A stretch of DNA of 64,000 bases from Chitinophagaceae bacterium. Its GTDB lineage: Bacteria > Bacteroidota > Bacteroidia > Chitinophagales > Chitinophagaceae. Of the stretch, positions 16,385 through 24,776 are shown in pieces (the stretch's first letter is position 1; the number at the start of each line of letters is the position of its first letter). The notes beneath the pieces were generated by a model that did not search any database, was not told the origin of the DNA, and worked only from the letters and a program-made list of their open reading frames with translations. The position numbers and the translations under genes are program-made. The DNA lies in NCBI GenBank assembly GCA_018335935.1, contig JAGXRG010000026.1, positions 124,001-188,000 of the forward strand. Direction: 5' to 3'.

Positions 16385-17737
16385 TTATCTACTCAAAGGC
16401 AAAGGAACAATTGGTAAACTTTCATTACCATCTATACCAACAGATTGTACAGCAAAAAAATAATTATCTTTAGAATAAGGTAAATCCATTTTTAAGTCAG
16501 TAGTAAATATTTTCTTTTGCCAAACTGGGCTTGTTGTTTCTCTCATTAAAACATAGAATCCTTTTGCATTTCCCGATTTGGGATTTTTCCAAATTAAATT
16601 AGTATAGTTAGTTAATTTTCTAGTATTCACTCTAACATCACTTGGTACAGCAGGTGCTTTGGCTAAATTGGCTAAATTGGCTAAATTCATAGCTGTATTC
16701 TTTCTTAAGTATTCAAAATCCATGAACTCTATTAAATCGCCATATTGAATTCCTTTTTCAAATCTTACATCCTGATGTTGATGATTATAATTTTCGTTCA
16801 TCTCAGTTACTCTTACAGCAGCATAGCCTCGTAACACAAAAGGAGTATGATCTCCACCCCTTAAAAAGCGATCATTTCTATACACCATTACTATATCTAA
16901 ATTATCTACATAGCGTTCTCCAATTTCTTTAACATAACGAGCAAGTTGTCTGCTTTTCCCATCATTTTCTAATCCTAAATTTCTTAATAAAGCAGCATTT
17001 CTTCCAGTATCTAAAACAGATATTCCTTCACTAAAAACCCTCACTTTATTATTGTTGATATTATTGGTTTCATTACTATGATTACTTCCCATAATATCGT
17101 TATTCAAAACTGCTTCTATTTGCCAATTTTCTTTTTTAGCTTTTTCTGCCATGAAGTTTGCACCTAATAAGCCTTGTTCTTCGCCACTCATAGCAACAAA
17201 AATGATAGTTGCAGGAAAAGATGATTGGCTTAAAATTCTTGCTGATTCTAAAACAGCAGCAACTCCACTTGCATCATCATTGGCACCTGGTGCATCCCCT
17301 ACTCTATCCATTTCATTACTTCTTCTACTATCCAAGTGTCCACTAATAATAAATATTCTTTTATCTGCAGTATCATTCCCTTTCAATATTGCCATTACAT
17401 TTCCTAAATTAATATTTTCATCTACTCTTCTATTGTCTTTTAAATAAGTTATAGAATCAATAGTCGCAACCAATCTTCCATTAGAACTATTTGCAAATTC
17501 GTTGAATTTGTTCAATACCCAAATTTTAGCAGCCCCAATACCTTTATTTGAAGAAGATTGAGTACTTAAAGTATGTCTTGTTCCAAAAGAAACCATTTGA
17601 GTTATATAACTTTTTAAAGAATCAGCAGAAACTTGAGCCACCATTTTTTCAATACTTGGGTCTTTATGAACAATGGTTTGAGCTTTAGTTTGAGAGCATA
17701 CTGAGCAAAAAACAAAAGCAATGATTACTTTTTTCAT
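16385..17737 (-). CDS. secreted M28-family zinc aminopeptidase with Fn3-like tail
   Basis: 450 aa. A signal peptide (MKKVIIAFVFCSVCSQTKAQ) is followed by an M28 peptidase domain. Zinc ligands are visible in SGHLDSRR, PGANDDASGVAAVLE, AMSGEEQGLLGANFM, LNNDIMGSN and GDHTPFVLRG. The last 90 residues or so (PSDVRVNTRKL to YFFAVQSVGIDGNES) look like a fibronectin type III domain. It likely trims N-terminal residues from peptides in the periplasm or outside the cell. A tripled N-L-A run near residue 355 comes from a perfect 9-nt tandem repeat. It converges on the thioredoxin gene, with 11 nt between the stops. Confidence 0.88.
   Translation of the reverse strand: MKKVIIAFVFCSVCSQTKAQTIVHKDPSIEKMVAQVSADSLKSYITQMVSFGTRHTLSTQSSSNKGIGAAKIWVLNKFNEFANSSNGRLVATIDSITYLKDNRRVDENINLGNVMAILKGNDTADKRIFIISGHLDSRRSNEMDRVGDAPGANDDASGVAAVLESARILSQSSFPATIIFVAMSGEEQGLLGANFMAEKAKKENWQIEAVLNNDIMGSNHSNETNNINNNKVRVFSEGISVLDTGRNAALLRNLGLENDGKSRQLARYVKEIGERYVDNLDIVMVYRNDRFLRGGDHTPFVLRGYAAVRVTEMNENYNHQHQDVRFEKGIQYGDLIEFMDFEYLRKNTAMNLANLANLAKAPAVPSDVRVNTRKLTNYTNLIWKNPKSGNAKGFYVLMRETTSPVWQKKIFTTDLKMDLPYSKDNYFFAVQSVGIDGNESLPIVPLPLSR
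16661..16687. repeat. 9-nt tandem repeat, three copies, in-frame
   Basis: GGCTAAATT occurs three times head to tail within the M28 peptidase gene. It encodes N-L-A three times at the junction of peptidase and Fn3-like domains. Copy changes would keep the frame. Confidence 0.85.
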
Positions 17738-17840
17738 CTTAATTTATTTGTGCTAAAATAAAGTAATACCTGTAATAAAATTTTAATGAACCCAATTCTG
17801 TACAAGTTTATTTTTTTAATGTACAAAGGTTGGTTTCACC

Positions 17841-17848
17841 TAAATTTG
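17841..17848 (+). promoter_or_regulatory. candidate -7 box for the nucleotide-sugar operon
   Basis: TAAATTTG matches TAnnTTTG exactly and lies 19 nt before the ATG of the DegT-type aminotransferase. It is the only clear promoter motif seen ahead of this run of seven co-directional genes. Confidence 0.5.
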
Positions 17849-17867
17849 CACACTTTAAAGTATTTCT

Positions 17868-18998
17868 ATGAAACCTATACAAATGGTTGATACTAAGTCG
17901 CAGTATCTAAAAATTAAATCTCAAGTTGATGAGGCTATTATGGAGGTTTTAGATTCCGCTGCATATATAAATGGTAAAGCAGTGACAGATTTCACTCAAC
18001 ATTTAAATAATTATGTAGGAAGTAAGCACACTATTCCTTGTGCAAACGGAACAGATGCTTTACAAATAGCCATGATGGCATTGGGTTTACAACCTGGTGA
18101 TGAAGTTATCACCCCCTCATTCACTTATATTGCTACAACAGAAGTTGTGGCATTATTGAAATTGAAACCAGTATTTGCTGAAGTAGATCCCAATACATTT
18201 TGTATAGATCCTGCATCAATAAGAAAACTCATTACTCCAAAAACAAAGGCAATTGTTCCTGTTCACTTATATGGCCATGCTGCTCCAATGGAAGAAATTA
18301 TGCAAATTGCTAAAGAGCATAATTTATTTGTGATAGAAGATAATGCTCAAGCTATTGGCTGTACTTATACTTTTAGTGATGGTTCAAAAAAGAAAACTGG
18401 TTCAATTGGCCATATAGGTTGTACTTCATTCTATCCAAGTAAAAACTTAGGAGCTTATGGCGATGGTGGAGCTGTTTTTACTAATGATGATTCATTAGCT
18501 ATTACTTTAAAAATGGCAGCAAATCATGGTCAACAGACAAGATATTATCACGATATTGTAGGTTGTAATAGTAGATTAGACAGCATACAAGCAGCTATTT
18601 TAAATATTAAATTGGCACATTTGGATGAGTATAATAATGCTCGGAAAAGTGTAGCTGCTTTTTATAATAAAGCTTTTGCCAATCATCCAAAAATTACAAT
18701 TCCTTTTGTTGCTGATTACTCAGATCATGTTTATCATCAATATACATTACAATTATCGGGAGTAGATAGAGATGCTTTACAAAAATATCTTGCAGAGAAG
18801 AAAATTCCTTCTATGATTTACTATCCTGTTCCTGGTCATAAACAAAAAATGTTTGACCAATTAGGATTGGAAAAAGTAAACCTTGAAATTACAGATGATT
18901 TAACTTCAAAAGTTATTTCTCTGCCGATTCACACAGAATTCGAACAAGATCAGTTAGAATATATCGTCTCTGAAGTTTTAAATTTTATCAATAAATAA
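17868..18998 (+). CDS. DegT/DnrJ/EryC1/StrS-family sugar aminotransferase
   Basis: 376 aa. PLP aminotransferase motifs include CANGTDALQIAMMALG, SFTYIATTEVVALL, VIEDNAQAIGCTY and SFYPSKNLGAYGDGG, with the Schiff-base lysine at K192. Enzymes of this family transfer an amino group from glutamate to a keto sugar nucleotide. Its sequence style recalls WbpE-like enzymes that aminate UDP-3-keto-HexNAc-uronate, but the substrate is not provable here. Given the next genes, a 4-keto-pentose product of the UXS-type enzyme or an oxidised HexNAc-uronate are both possible. It opens the operon, 12 nt before the UDP-glucose dehydrogenase gene. Confidence 0.88.
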   Translation: MKPIQMVDTKSQYLKIKSQVDEAIMEVLDSAAYINGKAVTDFTQHLNNYVGSKHTIPCANGTDALQIAMMALGLQPGDEVITPSFTYIATTEVVALLKLKPVFAEVDPNTFCIDPASIRKLITPKTKAIVPVHLYGHAAPMEEIMQIAKEHNLFVIEDNAQAIGCTYTFSDGSKKKTGSIGHIGCTSFYPSKNLGAYGDGGAVFTNDDSLAITLKMAANHGQQTRYYHDIVGCNSRLDSIQAAILNIKLAHLDEYNNARKSVAAFYNKAFANHPKITIPFVADYSDHVYHQYTLQLSGVDRDALQKYLAEKKIPSMIYYPVPGHKQKMFDQLGLEKVNLEITDDLTSKVISLPIHTEFEQDQLEYIVSEVLNFINK

Positions 18999-19010
18999 TT
19001 AGAATATAAT

Positions 19011-20339
19011 ATGAAGATTGCAGTAGTGGGTACTGGTTATGTTGGCTTAGTATCTGGAACTTGTTTAGCAGAAACAGGAAACAATGTTACTTGTATTGAC
19101 ATTGATGTTAATAAAGTAAATAAATTAAATAATGGAGAAATTACTATTTATGAACCAGGTTTAGAAAAAATATTTTTAAGAAATATTAAAGAAGGAAGAT
19201 TACATTTTACTACTAATTTAAAAGAAGGAATTGAAGATGCTCAAATCATTTTTTTAGCATTACCCACTCCTCCTGGTGAAAATGGTCATGCAGATTTAAA
19301 ATATGTTTTAGGAGTTGCAAACGACTTGGGAACATTATTAAAAAAAGATGATTTTAAAGTTATTGTAGATAAAAGTACAGTTCCTGTGGGCACTGCAGAA
19401 AAAGTAAGAGCTACAATTATTGCTGCATCTAACAACACCTTACAATCTGGCGATGAAGGTTGTTTCGAAGTGGTAAGTAATCCTGAGTTCTTAAGAGAAG
19501 GTGTTGCGGTTGAAGACTTCATGAAGCCTGATAGAGTAGTAATTGGAGCCAATACTGAAAAAGCGAAAAAACTGATGGGCGATTTATATGCTCCTTTTGT
19601 TCGACAAGGAAATCCTATCATTTTCATGGATGAAAAAAGTGCCGAGTTAACCAAGTATGCAGCAAACTCTTTTTTGGCCACAAAAATTTCTTTCATGAAT
19701 GAAATTGCACAACTCTGTGAAAGAATGGGTGCTAATGTTGATATGGTTCGTTTAGGAATAGGCAGTGATGATAGAATTGGAAAAAGATTTTTATTCTCAG
19801 GAATTGGCTATGGAGGATCATGCTTTCCTAAAGATGTTCAAGCTTTAATTAAAAGTTCGGATGAGTGTAATTACGATTTTAAAATTTTAAAAGCGGTTGA
19901 AGAGGTGAATGAAAATCAGAAATTGCATTTAATGCCTAAAATTAAATCGTATTTTAATGATAATTTAAAAGGAAAACATTTTGCCTTATGGGGATTAGCA
20001 TTTAAACCCAATACAGATGATATTAGAGAAGCACCATCTTTATATATGATTGATGCTTTATTAGAAGCTGGTGCAACAGTTAGTGCTTATGACCCTGAAG
20101 CCATGAAAAATATAAAGCAGACTATTGGTGATAAAATTAACTATTGTGATACGCAATACGATGCTTTAGAAAATGCAGATGCTTTAATAATAGTAACAGA
20201 ATGGAACGAATTTAGAACGCCAAATTTTGAAACCATCACATCTTCATTAAAAAATAAAGCCATTTTTGATGGTAGAAATTTATATGATATTGATGATATG
20301 AATGCTAAAGGTTTTCACTATGTGAGTATTGGAAGATAA
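19011..20339 (+). CDS. ugd: UDP-glucose 6-dehydrogenase
   Basis: 442 aa. Begins MKIAVVGTGYVGLVSGTCLA, the NAD-binding motif. The catalytic cysteine C271 lies in GYGGSCFPKD, and the C-terminal UDP-binding domain shows ALWGLAFKPNTDDIREAP. It oxidises UDP-glucose twice to UDP-glucuronate with two NAD+. The product is the substrate of the following gene (20 nt downstream), a UDP-glucuronate decarboxylase, so the two form a short pathway to UDP-xylose. Length and motifs are normal for bacterial Ugd. Confidence 0.93.
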   Translation: MKIAVVGTGYVGLVSGTCLAETGNNVTCIDIDVNKVNKLNNGEITIYEPGLEKIFLRNIKEGRLHFTTNLKEGIEDAQIIFLALPTPPGENGHADLKYVLGVANDLGTLLKKDDFKVIVDKSTVPVGTAEKVRATIIAASNNTLQSGDEGCFEVVSNPEFLREGVAVEDFMKPDRVVIGANTEKAKKLMGDLYAPFVRQGNPIIFMDEKSAELTKYAANSFLATKISFMNEIAQLCERMGANVDMVRLGIGSDDRIGKRFLFSGIGYGGSCFPKDVQALIKSSDECNYDFKILKAVEEVNENQKLHLMPKIKSYFNDNLKGKHFALWGLAFKPNTDDIREAPSLYMIDALLEAGATVSAYDPEAMKNIKQTIGDKINYCDTQYDALENADALIIVTEWNEFRTPNFETITSSLKNKAIFDGRNLYDIDDMNAKGFHYVSIGR

Positions 20340-20359
20340 AAAACATTACAACTTAACTT

Positions 20360-21325
20360 ATGAAAAGAGTATTAATAACAGGTGCTGCAGGATTTTTAGG
20401 ATCTCACTTATGTGATAAATTCATTAATAAGGGCTACCATGTTATTGCCATGGATAACTTAATTACGGGCGACTTAAAAAATATTGAACACTTATTTCCT
20501 TTACAACATTTCGAATTTCATCATCATGATATTACTAAGTTCATACATATATCTGGTGAGTTAGATTATATTTTGCATTTTGCTTCACCAGCCAGTCCAA
20601 TTGATTATTTAAAAATTCCAATTCAAACTTTAAAAGTTGGAGCATTAGGAACACATAATTGTTTAGGTTTAGCTAAAGCTAAAAATGCTAGAATTTTAGT
20701 TGCCAGTACAAGTGAAGTATATGGCGACCCTTTAGTTCATCCTCAAACAGAAGAATATTGGGGTAATGTTAACCCAATTGGACCTAGAGGTGTATATGAT
20801 GAAGCTAAAAGATTCATGGAAAGTATAACGATGGCTTATCATACTTTTCATAAAGTAGAGACAAGAATTGTAAGAATATTTAATACTTATGGTCCTAAAA
20901 TGAGATTGAATGATGGTAGAGCTTTACCAGCATTTATTGGCCAAGCTTTAAGAGGAGAAGATTTAACTGTTTTTGGAGATGGTAGTCAGACTAGAAGCTT
21001 TTGTTATGTTGATGATTTAGTAGAAGGTATTTATAGATTGTTATTGAGTGATTATGAAAAGCCTGTAAACATTGGTAATCCTAATGAAATTAGTTTAAAA
21101 GATTTTGCTGAAGAAGTGTTGAAATTAACTGGCTCAAATGTAAAAATTATTTACAAACCATTACCTGTTGATGATCCAAAACAACGTCAACCAGATATCA
21201 CTAAAGCCAAAGAAATTTTAAATTGGCAACCCAATGTTGAACGATCAGAAGGCTTAAAAAAGACATTCGATTATTTCAAAAATTTGCCACAAGAAGAATG
21301 GCATAAACAACCTAAAGAATTTTAA
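20360..21325 (+). CDS. UDP-glucuronate decarboxylase (UXS type)
   Basis: 321 aa, extended SDR. N-terminal [14 protein letters not shown] binds [18 protein letters not shown] and the Tyr/Lys pair in [11 protein letters not shown] form the active site; [19 protein letters not shown] and [16 protein letters not shown] are signatures shared by UXS enzymes. It decarboxylates UDP-glucuronate to UDP-xylose through a 4-keto intermediate. It sits directly after ugd and 3 nt before the next dehydrogenase. dTDP-glucose dehydratase is a less likely alternative, since the E-A-K-R active-site context and the ugd neighbour favour UXS. Confidence 0.88.
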   Translation: MKRVLITGAAGFLGSHLCDKFINKGYHVIAMDNLITGDLKNIEHLFPLQHFEFHHHDITKFIHISGELDYILHFASPASPIDYLKIPIQTLKVGALGTHNCLGLAKAKNARILVASTSEVYGDPLVHPQTEEYWGNVNPIGPRGVYDEAKRFMESITMAYHTFHKVETRIVRIFNTYGPKMRLNDGRALPAFIGQALRGEDLTVFGDGSQTRSFCYVDDLVEGIYRLLLSDYEKPVNIGNPNEISLKDFAEEVLKLTGSNVKIIYKPLPVDDPKQRQPDITKAKEILNWQPNVERSEGLKKTFDYFKNLPQEEWHKQPKEF

Positions 21326-21328
21326 TAA

Positions 21329-22618
21329 ATGTTAGAACAAATTAAAACCAAAGAAAAAAAGGTTGGAGTAATAGGTCTAGGATATGTTGGTCTACCCGTT
21401 GCATTGGCATTAGCCAAAAAGGCTACTGTTATTGGATTTGACATAAATGAAGAGCGAGTTAAGCTCATGCAAAATAATATTGATCCAAGTAAAGAGTTAA
21501 CTACTGAAGATTTTGAAGGCTGTGATATCACTTTTACAAACCAACTAGAAGTATTAAAACAAGCATCGTTTTTTATTGTTGCTGTCCCTACTCCTGTTTA
21601 TGCAAATAATGTTCCTGATTTAACTGCTGTTAAGAAAGCTTCTGAAACTGTTGGTAAAGTTTTAAAAAAAGGAGATTATGTAGTATTTGAATCAACGGTT
21701 TACCCAGGTTGTACTGAAGATGATTGTTTACCAGTTATTGAAGAAATTAGTGGACTTAAAATGGGTATTGATTTTAAACTGGGCTACTCACCAGAAAGAA
21801 TCAATCCAGGAGATAAGCAACATACATTACATAATGTAATTAAAGTTGTTTCTGGTTGTGATGAAGAATCATTAGAAGTAATTGCAGATGTTTATTCATT
21901 AGTGGTTGAAGCAGGTGTACATAAAGCAACTTCAATTAAAGTTGCAGAAGCTTCAAAAATTATTGAGAACACTCAGCGTGATATGAATATTGCTTTAATG
22001 AATGAATTATCACAAATTTTTGATAGGGTTGGTATTAATACTTATGAAGTTTTAGAGGCTGCTGGCACTAAATGGAATTTCTTAAAATTCTCTCCAGGTT
22101 TAGTTGGTGGACATTGCATTGGAGTTGATCCATACTATTTAACTTATAAAGCATCTGATTTAGGCTATACTTCCAAACTAATTAATACAGCACGTTTAAT
22201 TAATGACAGTATGGGTAAATATGTTGCTGAAAAAGCCATACAACATATTATTGCTACTACAGAAAAAGTAAAAGAAGCTAAAGTTTTAGTGATGGGAACA
22301 ACTTTTAAAGAAGATGTTTCTGATATTAGAAACTCAAAAGTGGCTAATATTATTAACCATATTAAAAGTCATTTTATTAATGTAGATATTGTAGATCCTC
22401 ATGCCAATAGCGAAGAACTTCATGAAGAATATGGCTATCATTTAATCGATAATATTGCTAATGATTACGATGTCGTAATTGTTGCTGTGGCTCATAAAGA
22501 CTATTATTCTTTAACTCAATTATATTTTGAAAATATTAGTAAGTCAACTGCTTTAATCATCGATTTAAAAGGCATTTTTAGAAATAAAATAAACAGCAGA
22601 GCTTATTGGAGCTTATAA
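21329..22618 (+). CDS. UDP-N-acetylhexosamine dehydrogenase (WbpO/TviB-like)
   Basis: 429 aa. Rossmann motif VGVIGLGYVGLPVALALA, then FVAVPTPV-like VAVPTPVYANNVPDL, the YSPERINPGDK block, the catalytic C263 in VGGHCIGVDPYYLTYKA, and VLVMGTTFKEDVSDIRNSK in the C-terminal domain. These features distinguish the WbpO/TviB/WecC branch from UDP-glucose dehydrogenase. It probably oxidises UDP-GalNAc or UDP-GlcNAc to the uronate for a capsule or O-antigen. It is the second nucleotide-sugar dehydrogenase of the operon, starting 3 nt after the UXS stop. Confidence 0.87.
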   Translation: MLEQIKTKEKKVGVIGLGYVGLPVALALAKKATVIGFDINEERVKLMQNNIDPSKELTTEDFEGCDITFTNQLEVLKQASFFIVAVPTPVYANNVPDLTAVKKASETVGKVLKKGDYVVFESTVYPGCTEDDCLPVIEEISGLKMGIDFKLGYSPERINPGDKQHTLHNVIKVVSGCDEESLEVIADVYSLVVEAGVHKATSIKVAEASKIIENTQRDMNIALMNELSQIFDRVGINTYEVLEAAGTKWNFLKFSPGLVGGHCIGVDPYYLTYKASDLGYTSKLINTARLINDSMGKYVAEKAIQHIIATTEKVKEAKVLVMGTTFKEDVSDIRNSKVANIINHIKSHFINVDIVDPHANSEELHEEYGYHLIDNIANDYDVVIVAVAHKDYYSLTQLYFENISKSTALIIDLKGIFRNKINSRAYWSL

Positions 22619-22651
22619 TTTATTTTTTTCTCTCTATTTTTACCAACATTC

Positions 22652-23413
22652 ATGGAGAAGATTGTCATCATACCTACTTATAACGAAAAGGATAATGTTC
22701 GTGCAATAATTCAAGCGGTGATGGATTTAAACCTCAATTACCATGTTCTGGTAATTGATGATGGTTCTCCTGATGGTACTGCTGATATTGTAAAAGAAAT
22801 TATCAAACAATATCCTCATCAACTTTTTATAGAAGAACGTAAAGGAAAATTAGGTTTGGGTACTGCATATATCCATGGCTTTAAATGGTGCTTAAAAAAA
22901 GGATACCAGTACATTTTTGAAATGGATGCAGATTTCTCTCATAATCCTAAAGATTTAGAAAGATTATATCTTGCCTGTAAAGATAATTGTGGAGATGTTG
23001 CTGTTGGAAGTAGATATGTTCCTGGTGGTAAAACTGAGAATTGGCCTTGGGATAGAAGATTATATTCACGAGGTGGCTCTCTTTATACTAGATTATTAAC
23101 ATGGATGCCAGTGAATGATCCTACAGCAGGTTTTATGTGCTATAAAAGAAAAGTACTAGAAACAATAAATCTTGATAAGATTATGTTTGTTGGTTATGCA
23201 TTTCAAATAGAAATGAAATTTGCTGCTTGGAAATTAGGCTTTAAAATTGTAGAAGTACCTATTACTTTCATTGATAGAAAAGTTGGTGTAAGTAAAATGA
23301 ATAAAGGAATTTTAAAAGAAGGTGTTTTAGGTGTACTTAAAATTCAATGGCAAAGTTTGTTTAAAAATTACAGAAGAAGAGTAAAATCAGAAAACATTCC
23401 TCAACTTAATTAA
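22652..23413 (+). CDS. polyprenol-phosphate mannose/glycosyl synthase (GT2, Dpm1-like)
   Basis: 253 aa. The GT2 domain starts VIIPTYNEKDNVRAII, with VLVIDDGSPDGTADIV, the metal-binding FEMDADFSHNP and the region GSRYVPGGKTENWPW. No C-terminal membrane domain is present, matching the soluble Dpm1 type. It should move mannose, or a related sugar, from a nucleotide donor to undecaprenyl or another polyprenyl phosphate, giving a lipid-linked donor used across the membrane. It is placed within the nucleotide-sugar operon, 12 nt before the EamA transporter. Confidence 0.9.
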   Translation: MEKIVIIPTYNEKDNVRAIIQAVMDLNLNYHVLVIDDGSPDGTADIVKEIIKQYPHQLFIEERKGKLGLGTAYIHGFKWCLKKGYQYIFEMDADFSHNPKDLERLYLACKDNCGDVAVGSRYVPGGKTENWPWDRRLYSRGGSLYTRLLTWMPVNDPTAGFMCYKRKVLETINLDKIMFVGYAFQIEMKFAAWKLGFKIVEVPITFIDRKVGVSKMNKGILKEGVLGVLKIQWQSLFKNYRRRVKSENIPQLN

Positions 23414-23424
23414 AGCATATTCTA

Positions 23425-24297
23425 ATGAAATCAGCTTTAATTAAACTTCACTTAGCAGTTTTTCTTTGGGGTTTTACAGGTGTTTTAGGAAGGCTGATTT
23501 CATTGAATGAAGGTTTGCTGGTATGGTATAGAATTCTAATCACCATCATCATTTTATATATAACTTTCTATTTTAAAAAATCATTTCAACCTATTTCAAA
23601 AGAGCTGAGGTTTCGACTTATGAAAATAGGAGTTATAGTTGCTTTGCATTGGTTATTTTTTTATGGAAGCATAAAATATGCAAATGTTTCTATCTCATTA
23701 ATTTGTTTATCGTCCATTGCATTTTTTACAGCTATTTTAGAACCCATTATTATCAAAAGAAGAATTAGTTTAATAGAAATTATATTAAGCTTAATTGGAG
23801 TATTGGGCATTGCTTTAATTTTTCACTTTGACAATAAATTTAGAATAGGAATTATTCTTGGCATTTTATCGGCAATCTTTAGTGCAATATTTTCTATTTA
23901 CAATAAAAAAAATATTATTTCTACCAACTCTCAGAACATCATGTATTATGAGTTGATTGGTGGATTTTTATTCTTAACTATTAGCATGCCGTTGTACTTA
24001 TATCTTTTCCCTACAACTATTATGTATCCTGGCTTTCTCGATTTATTTTGGTTACTTATTTTAAGTGGTGTTTGTACAGTAATAGCAATGGATTTTAGTT
24101 TAAAAGCATTGCAAAAAGTCTCTGCATTTACTTTAAATCTTACTGTGAACCTTGAACCCGTTTATGGTATTATTTTAGCTTTCTTTATTTTTAAAGAGCA
24201 ATATGAATTAGGACAATCATTTTACTTAGGTTTTAGTTTAATTATACTTTCTGTTGCATTGCAAATGCTAAGAATAGCTAAATTTAAAATTGTTTAA
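23425..24297 (+). CDS. EamA/DMT-family transporter
   Basis: 290 aa, dominated by about ten hydrophobic helices in two EamA repeats (for example LHLAVFLWGFTGVLGRLI at the start, and LTVNLEPVYGIILAFFIFKE near the end). The E-P-x-x-x-x-x-L-A motif appears in both halves (AILEPIII, NLEPVYGIILA). Family members export metabolites, amino acids or nucleotide precursors across the inner membrane; the substrate is not predictable. It follows the Dpm1-like gene by 11 nt, so it belongs to the same transcript and could move a related lipid or sugar compound, which is speculation. Confidence 0.87.
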   Translation: MKSALIKLHLAVFLWGFTGVLGRLISLNEGLLVWYRILITIIILYITFYFKKSFQPISKELRFRLMKIGVIVALHWLFFYGSIKYANVSISLICLSSIAFFTAILEPIIIKRRISLIEIILSLIGVLGIALIFHFDNKFRIGIILGILSAIFSAIFSIYNKKNIISTNSQNIMYYELIGGFLFLTISMPLYLYLFPTTIMYPGFLDLFWLLILSGVCTVIAMDFSLKALQKVSAFTLNLTVNLEPVYGIILAFFIFKEQYELGQSFYLGFSLIILSVALQMLRIAKFKIV

Positions 24298-24307
24298 ACT
24301 CTACTGT

Positions 24308-24724
24308 ATGAATCTTAAAAAACTATTTCCTTTTATTTTTATTGCAATACTTGCTATTGCTGCAATAGCATTACAAAAGTGTGGAACTGAAAAAAGCAGT
24401 AACACAAAGTCAGAAATAAAAACTTCACGAGGGTTAAATAGAAATCCAGCTAAAATTAACTACTCAAAACATGCTGAATGTAGAATGGAATGCAGAACAA
24501 TAACTAAAACTGAAGTAAAACAAGTTTTGACAGATGGTAAAATAAATTATAAAAAAAGCGATTTAAACAAATCTGATTGTATTAAAAGATACGCTGTTGA
24601 TGGATACAGTAAAGATGGTCAACATATAAGAATTGTTGTTGCACCTTGTGCAGATGAATTAACAGTAATAACTTGTATTGATTTAGATAAAGATTGGGAA
24701 TGCAATTGTGAAAATGATGAATAA
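24308..24724 (+). CDS. DUF4258-domain protein, membrane-anchored or secreted
   Basis: 138 aa from the ATG at 24308. The frame extends to a TTG at 24290 that overlaps the transporter gene, but the ATG gives a clean signal or anchor sequence (MNLKKLFPFIFIAILAIAAIAL). The body shows YSKHAECRMECRTITKTEV, a 60-residue core with several cysteines, and ends CIDLDKDWECNCEND. This matches DUF4258, a fold related to RelE/BrnT-like small proteins with unknown role in secreted forms. The sequence lacks an acceptable lipobox before the first Cys. A terminator hairpin follows at 24730-24757. Confidence 0.75.
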   Translation: MNLKKLFPFIFIAILAIAAIALQKCGTEKSSNTKSEIKTSRGLNRNPAKINYSKHAECRMECRTITKTEVKQVLTDGKINYKKSDLNKSDCIKRYAVDGYSKDGQHIRIVVAPCADELTVITCIDLDKDWECNCENDE

Positions 24725-24729
24725 ATGAA

Positions 24730-24757
24730 AAATGCCTCTCATTTCCGAAAGGCATTT
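24730..24757. terminator. hairpin between converging DUF4258 gene and clpC
   Basis: An 8-bp stem AAATGCCT/AGGCATTT lies 5 nt after the DUF4258 stop, between convergent genes. The T run on the plus strand is weak, so a shared two-way terminator is likely but not certain. Confidence 0.6.
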
Positions 24758-24776
24758 AATTTATAATAATTTGAAT

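Noticed and set aside
19286-19696. Minus-strand frame of 136 codons inside the UDP-glucose dehydrogenase gene
   Set aside because: Antisense shadow of a conserved enzyme; no recognisable motifs.
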